NCBI GenBank assembly: GCA_011620465.1
Contig: WOZC01000102.1
Span: 1-10,749 of the forward strand
Length of the DNA: 10,749 bases
Direction: 5' to 3'
Source of the DNA: Anaerolineaceae bacterium
GTDB taxonomy: Bacteria > Chloroflexota > Anaerolineae > Anaerolineales > Anaerolineaceae
Shown piece by piece: positions 7,233 to 10,749 of the stretch; the first letter of the stretch is position 1, and every line of letters begins with the position of its first letter. Under the pieces are notes generated by a model. That model ran no database searches, was not told the origin of the DNA, and worked only from the letters and a program-made list of their open reading frames with translations. A program made the position numbers and the translations under genes.

Positions 7233-10130
7233 TTACCATTGATGGGTTGAGGACTGTTCAAAGTATCCAGCATCACGCCGAACCAGCTCGTCAAACCAGG
7301 GCAGGAGCGGGTGGATCCCCTCTATTTCCTGAATGCCCTGGCGAATTTTGCTGCTGTCTGCTAACGTGAGCAGGTCAAGGTATTGACGCTGCCAGCGTTT
7401 GAAGACTGAACTGGCTTTAGGGAGGGGATTGACTGTCTCATCCATCTTGATCAGCGAAAACATCAGGTCGCCAGCTGCATTGCGGGCGAGACGGGTTCGC
7501 GCCATTTCAGGCTGATTGATCACATCGAAGTTGCGCTGCAGGGCTCGCAACGACCGGAAAAGCGTGAGCAGTATTTGGTTTATTTCACTAAAGACACTTT
7601 GTTGGTTTTGAGTTAACCAGACCACAGCACGTGATTCCGAACGCAACAACTGCTGCCAGGAGGCAAAAAAAGCACACTGGGCGGCATCGCTTTGGTACAC
7701 TAACTCGTTGAGCAACTCAGGGTATAGACCCTGAAATTCAATCTTCTGCCATTCGCAAATGAATGAGTAGAGATGGGACTGGGTTTCTGAAAGCGATGGC
7801 AGTTTCGGTTTGAGCAATTGTTTGTAGTTGATAGACTTCCATTTACGCTGCTTAAGGTTGGTGAGGGCAGGCAGGACTTCGTTGACCCATAAATTTGTCG
7901 CACTGCGCAGATCATCCAGCAGTGCCCAGCCAGGGTCCAAACTGTCTATCTGTGACTTCATCAAGAACCAATCTCCCGATTCCGCGGCAGTTTTCCATTT
8001 CTCAGTTTGAGCCAGAACATGGATTGCTCGGCTTACTTCCTCAGAATCCTGGGCAGGGAAATTTTTCAGATCCGGCGAGTAGGGCTCCCGTGGAATGTTT
8101 GAGAAAACGAACTGAAATTCTTCGTCCAGTTCTTTGTAGGAGGCATAACAAGAGGGCAAGAGCCGGCGCAGGGCTACCAATTGCTCTGCGCTCGAGCGTG
8201 AATTCCGAAGTTGGCTGTGGAAGGTTTGTAACACAGACTTCTGCTGTTCATTCAGCAGCGTTTGGGCTAATTGATCGTAAGGGACATCCAATTTCAAGCT
8301 GGGCAGGTAAACCCATTGGGTTGGCCAGTTTTGATTGCGGGCAAGGTCCTGCAAGTTTTCGAGATTGATCGCGTGTCTCATCTCCTGTAATGCCAGGTTG
8401 TAGTTTGCCAGCCAATCCGGGGTACCGAGATGTTCATGCAGGTCGTTAGCGCGACCTAAAAGCTCAGTCGCAAAGGAATTCACTGACTGATCTGATTCGG
8501 GTCCGGCTTCAAAATCGCTCAGATTTGTTTTCATACGGGTCAAGGACGCTGCCAGAGGCAGCAGGGAATCCAGGGTTGGCTCAAGTGTGTAGAGTTTCTT
8601 GAGAGCCTTAAGGCAGCCTTCGATATCGGCGGCATTCCAACTTTGGTAAATGTCGCGCGTGGCGGCAAGCGCTTTCTGGAGCTTGTCGGAGAGCCCATCA
8701 GGAAGTTTGAGCCTGATGGCAGTCGCATCGCTGATCACCTGTCGCAGGTTGAATAATTGGTTGCCAAGCATCTCGTTTGGTATAAGGATTGACCAGCGTG
8801 AAGCGATTTCTTTTACCTTTTTATTGAGCGAGGTGAGGTAGTTGCTCAGATCAGTTGTGCTGGAGGTGCTGTTTTGAAGAATACTGAGCTGTTCTTCCAA
8901 AAGCACCAGGAACGATTGTATGTCCGCATAGATTGTTGGGGTAGAACCTCTATTTAATGAGAAGTTGCGCATAGCATAAAGAGCTGAAGCGAGTTCTTTA
9001 GATGCGCATCCTTCTTCAATCAGTCCTCTGGCTTGCCAGATAGCTTCCACCCAATTCGAAACGAAAACGTTTTCGAGCATTCCGATTAGTTTCTGGGTTG
9101 GTATGTCCTCTTTCAGTTTCAGAAGGTAGCTTGCCAGCTGCCATTCCAGCGGCAAGGCGTCTTTTAAGGAAGATTCAACCAAGTTAAACACCTGGTCAAC
9201 TTGTTCAAAGTCATCTTCAGCCAGGGATTTGAGCAGCAGGTCCTGAGCTGGTGAGAGCAAGCGGTTGAGATCGGTATTGATGCCAAATTGCTTCAGTTCC
9301 TGGTTCAATTCCAGGGTTTGTTTGAGCGCGTCCAGGTCGTGCATCGATTTCGTGAAGCGCTCAAAGAGCAATTCGTATTCGAGTGCCCGCATGGTCAGAT
9401 AACTTTCGAGGTATTCAACGCGCATACGCAGTTGTGGAAGGTCTTCAGGCTTAATTTCTGATGGGTGCAGCGGCCAGCCCAGGTCATGGATCAGATGCGG
9501 GGAGGTTTGGTTGAGCAGGTTGAGCCCCTCTTCGACCATTTGGGTGTAATCCTGCCAGATGGGGCTGTTTTCGAGGTCTGCCTGGGGTTGGAAAAAGAGC
9601 CCGTTGCCCCAGTCGATGAAACCCATCGTTTTCGTTTCCTGGTTCCAATAGATGTGGTCCATCTTGACGTCGTTCCAGACGATGCCTTTGGAATGAACTT
9701 TCTCCAGGAGGAGCAGCAAGCTTGAGAGCACCTTCAAAACCACGTTTTGGGGGATCGCTTCACCGCTGGTCAGGCGGTCTGCCAGCAAGGATGAGATGGA
9801 CTTGCCCTGAATTTCTTCGCTGACGATAAATAAGTTGACTGTGCTTGAGGTGTTTTCAGCACTGCGGTCGAGGAGGAGCGGAGTATGTACCGTCAGATTG
9901 TTCTTGGTGAAATTGACACCTTCCAGGGCAGCAAGGATTTTGCCTTCGGTCTCGATTTGACCAGCCTGGCGTACGATCGTGCCGCCCGAAACGTTTTGTA
10001 CCGGTCGTTTCATCACACCTTGCAGATTGCCGGGTTGGGAGGACACGCGCAGCACTTCGCCAGCGTCACCGCTGCCGACCAGCTCCTGGATCTGCCAGGT
10101 TCGTTCCCGTCCGTTGACTGTTTTTGCCAT
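7233..10130 (-). CDS. Large protein-kinase-like protein with helical C-terminal region
   Basis: 965 aa, predicted soluble. An N-terminal kinase-like domain (about 10-200) has the glycine-rich loop GSGDAGEV (19-26), VMK with the beta-3 Lys41, a helix-C Glu (60 or 62), a hinge near 102-109, a catalytic loop with Asp154, Lys156 and His159 (NDVKMDHIYW) and IDWGNG with Asp173. As in the neighbouring 336-aa protein, the catalytic-loop Asn is His and DFG is DWG. The remaining ~760 residues appear almost entirely helical, with scattered TPR-like or coiled-coil stretches. I recognise no domain there and no membrane segment. It is the first gene of the cluster. Its ATG has no Shine-Dalgarno and lies 7 nt from a perfect -10 box, so the mRNA is probably leaderless. 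A Ser/Thr kinase or kinase-like scaffold is the best description. The substrate is unknown, and the membrane protein two genes downstream is a candidate. Confidence 0.8.
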   Translation of the reverse strand: MAKTVNGRERTWQIQELVGSGDAGEVLRVSSQPGNLQGVMKRPVQNVSGGTIVRQAGQIETEGKILAALEGVNFTKNNLTVHTPLLLDRSAENTSSTVNLFIVSEEIQGKSISSLLADRLTSGEAIPQNVVLKVLSSLLLLLEKVHSKGIVWNDVKMDHIYWNQETKTMGFIDWGNGLFFQPQADLENSPIWQDYTQMVEEGLNLLNQTSPHLIHDLGWPLHPSEIKPEDLPQLRMRVEYLESYLTMRALEYELLFERFTKSMHDLDALKQTLELNQELKQFGINTDLNRLLSPAQDLLLKSLAEDDFEQVDQVFNLVESSLKDALPLEWQLASYLLKLKEDIPTQKLIGMLENVFVSNWVEAIWQARGLIEEGCASKELASALYAMRNFSLNRGSTPTIYADIQSFLVLLEEQLSILQNSTSSTTDLSNYLTSLNKKVKEIASRWSILIPNEMLGNQLFNLRQVISDATAIRLKLPDGLSDKLQKALAATRDIYQSWNAADIEGCLKALKKLYTLEPTLDSLLPLAASLTRMKTNLSDFEAGPESDQSVNSFATELLGRANDLHEHLGTPDWLANYNLALQEMRHAINLENLQDLARNQNWPTQWVYLPSLKLDVPYDQLAQTLLNEQQKSVLQTFHSQLRNSRSSAEQLVALRRLLPSCYASYKELDEEFQFVFSNIPREPYSPDLKNFPAQDSEEVSRAIHVLAQTEKWKTAAESGDWFLMKSQIDSLDPGWALLDDLRSATNLWVNEVLPALTNLKQRKWKSINYKQLLKPKLPSLSETQSHLYSFICEWQKIEFQGLYPELLNELVYQSDAAQCAFFASWQQLLRSESRAVVWLTQNQQSVFSEINQILLTLFRSLRALQRNFDVINQPEMARTRLARNAAGDLMFSLIKMDETVNPLPKASSVFKRWQRQYLDLLTLADSSKIRQGIQEIEGIHPLLPWFDELVRRDAGYFEQSSTHQW

Positions 10131-10137
10131 GAGGTAG

Positions 10138-10165
10138 ATTATACGATGGATGCAAACATTGTCAG
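10138..10165 (-). promoter_or_regulatory. Sigma70-type promoter, probably leaderless transcript
   Basis: On the minus strand: -35 CTGACA (10165-10160; 5 of 6 to TTGACA), a 16-nt spacer, then -10 TATAAT (10143-10138; perfect). Only 7 nt (CTACCTC) lie between the -10 box and the ATG at 10130. Transcription would therefore begin at or within about one base of the start codon, and no ribosome binding site is present there. Confidence 0.75.
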
Positions 10166-10205
10166 AGCCAGACGTTTTCGGTGGTGTAATCCAAGGAGTT
10201 TTCCG

Positions 10206-10246
10206 ATGTAGGCCGAGTATCCTGTGCGTTCAATCTCGCCCTACAT
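10206..10246. repeat. Imperfect inverted repeat upstream of the operon promoter
   Basis: ATGTAGGCCGAG (10206-10217) pairs with CTCGCCCTACAT (10235-10246), 11 of 12 positions, around a 17-nt loop. It ends about 40 nt upstream of the -35 box. It could be a weak terminator reading on the plus strand (T-rich tail), an RNA structure at the end of the ATP-grasp transcript, or an operator. The sequence does not decide. Confidence 0.5.
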
Positions 10247-10290
10247 TATTTGTATTCTCGAGGACGAAAAAAATGCCCCCGGAGAGACGA

Positions 10291-10309
10291 AATCCCCCTC
10301 GCGGGGATT
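10291..10309. repeat. GC-rich hairpin AATCCCC / GGGGATT
   Basis: A perfect 7-bp stem with a 5-nt loop (CTCGC). It extends by CG/CG pairs beyond a one-base bulge (10288-10311). It sits inside the left copy of the tRNA-like repeat, and the right copy has lost most of this pairing. No T-tract lies directly next to it on either strand. Confidence 0.55.
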
Positions 10310-10334
10310 CGAACTCCCAACGACTGACAATGTC

Positions 10335-10371
10335 CCCTCACTGGCAACCTGACGGGTGTGCTGCGTGAGGG
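10335..10371. repeat. Hairpin CCCTCAC / GTGAGGG
   Basis: CCCTCAC (10335-10341) and GTGAGGG (10365-10371) form a perfect 7-bp stem. Further imperfect pairing inside (GCAACC with GGTGTGC) would close the 23-nt loop to a short tip. It lies about 110 nt past the ATP-grasp stop codon and lacks a T-tract. It may stabilise the 3' end of that transcript. Confidence 0.5.
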
Positions 10372-10478
10372 ATTAGAAGTCATAATTAATTGAATAATGC
10401 CCCCGGAGAGTTTCGAATATCATCCTCGTATGGGGACACGCAACTATCTAACAAGGTTCATATTATTAATGGCTCTCT

Positions 10479-10749
10479 CTACCCAGCTCCTAAGGCAGCG
10501 AAAATACTCCATGGCAGCGCCTGCTTCATCTGGGCTGGTACTTGAATTTGTTTACCTTCTGCACGTTCACGGATGATACTGCTTAGGAAGATAGCATTCA
10601 GGTACTGGTCGCCTTGCATGCGTATGCTTCTGGCGCATTCCTCAAACCACTTATCCGGGATCATCGGCAGCCCATTGATCTCAATTGCATACAGTTCAGT
10701 TTTCGCACTTAACACATCCAATCGGGCATAATCGCGTACGCCAGCGCTG
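10479..10749 (-). CDS. ATP-grasp ligase, D-Ala-D-Ala ligase-like (C-terminal part)
   Basis: Partial gene: the reading frame is open to the window edge, and about 90 C-terminal residues are visible before a TAG stop. The start of the visible part, GVRDYARLDV, followed by YAIEINGLPMIP, matches the C-terminal core of the D-Ala-D-Ala ligase type of ATP-grasp enzymes (RDYARxD...LEVNPxP). The Glu and Asn of EIN correspond to the residues that bind the catalytic magnesium. The following helix (about 45-65 of the visible part) also fits. An internal TTG at 10721 is not the start, because the conserved RDYAR motif lies upstream of it. These enzymes join a carboxylate to an amine using ATP. The exact substrate cannot be read from this fragment. 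A different transcription unit from the kinase-like operon is likely, given the promoter between them. Confidence 0.75.
   Translation of the reverse strand, partial: SAGVRDYARLDVLSAKTELYAIEINGLPMIPDKWFEECARSIRMQGDQYLNAIFLSSIIRERAEGKQIQVPAQMKQALPWSIFAALGAG

Larger units (their letters stand above)
10272..10434 (-). repeat. Two diverged copies of a tRNA-3'-end-like element
   Basis: AATGCCCCCGGAGAG occurs exactly at 10272-10286 and 10396-10410. Weaker similarity runs on for about 20 further bases in each (CGAA, CCTCG, GGGGA in the same order). Read on the minus strand, the 10396 copy ends TTCGAAA, CTCTC, CGGGGGC, A. That is the order T-loop, 3' T-stem, 3' acceptor stem, discriminator base of a tRNA, without an encoded CCA. 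The matching 5' T-stem and 5' acceptor strand (GCCCCCG) are absent, so neither copy is a functional tRNA. They may be tRNA fragments or an attachment-site relic. Confidence 0.45.
10131..10478. other. Intergenic region: promoter, stem-loops, tRNA-like repeats
   Basis: This 348-nt stretch separates the ATP-grasp gene from the kinase-like operon. It holds the operon promoter (10138-10165), an imperfect inverted repeat (10206-10246), a GC-rich hairpin (10291-10309), another hairpin (10335-10371) and two copies of a tRNA-3'-end-like element (10272-10311 and 10396-10434). No gene is seen. On the minus strand a run of seven T (10273-10267) is not directly preceded by a good stem, so no clear terminator for the ATP-grasp gene was found. 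Confidence 0.6.

Noticed and set aside
7895..8368. 157-aa plus-strand ORF within the large kinase-like gene
   Set aside because: Antisense to a continuous 965-codon gene; low-complexity, unrecognisable product.
10267..10273. Run of seven T (minus strand) as a terminator for the ATP-grasp gene
   Set aside because: No stem is directly adjacent. The preceding CTCTCCGGGGGCA has no complementary partner nearby apart from weak G-U-rich pairing.
10150..10368. 72-aa plus-strand ORF over the intergenic region
   Set aside because: Overlaps the operon promoter and the hairpins, has no ribosome site or family resemblance, and its RGDSNS stretch is the kind of peptide produced by reading tRNA-like DNA in antisense.
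10272..10440. An intact tRNA gene
   Set aside because: T-loop-like TTCGAA and a 3' acceptor-like strand are present, but no matching 5' acceptor strand, D-arm or paired anticodon arm could be assembled.
10479..10721. A complete 80-aa gene starting at TTG 10721
   Set aside because: The frame is open to the window edge and the conserved RDYAR ATP-grasp motif lies upstream of this TTG, so it is the tail of a larger gene.
1..10749. CRISPR array, transposase, integrase or phage genes
   Set aside because: No regularly spaced repeats and no ORF with such motifs; all sizeable ORFs are accounted for by the genes listed.

Overview
The window reads as an ordinary-composition bacterial chromosome segment, most likely from Chloroflexota (Anaerolineae-like). 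This is an inference. It rests on mid-range base composition, a membrane protein with a TPT-rich extracytoplasmic linker of the kind common in that phylum, and divergent but intact LonA and FolC proteins. No mobile element, CRISPR array, rRNA or intact tRNA was seen.

Layout, read along the minus strand. (1) 10749-10479: the C-terminal end of an ATP-grasp protein resembling D-alanine-D-alanine ligase, cut by the window edge. (2) 10478-10131: a 348-nt non-coding stretch with three stem-loop-forming inverted repeats, two copies of a short element resembling a tRNA 3' end, and a strong sigma70-type promoter whose -10 box lies only 7 nt from the next start codon. (3) 10130-250: one compact five-gene cluster: a 965-aa protein with an N-terminal protein-kinase-like domain, a 336-aa second kinase-like protein, a ~649-aa single-pass membrane protein (TPR/helical cytoplasmic part, T/P-rich linker, SH3-like outer domain), folC and lon. 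Junctions are +26, +27, -8 and +8 nt, and the cluster ends in a well-formed rho-independent terminator. (4) 249-1: non-coding sequence with two further terminator-like stem-loops, one of them decayed, and a long-loop inverted repeat at the left edge.

How the genes fit together. FolC (folate polyglutamylation) and LonA (ATP-dependent proteolysis) are housekeeping enzymes. The three genes ahead of them look like a signalling module: two kinase-fold proteins that share an unusual catalytic-loop signature (Asn replaced by His, and DW in place of DF) beside a membrane protein with a Ser/Thr-rich cytoplasmic segment and an outer sensor-like domain. That the kinases act on or through the membrane protein is an inference from gene order and domain layout only. 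This trio, with its apparently leaderless promoter, is the most interesting part of the window.
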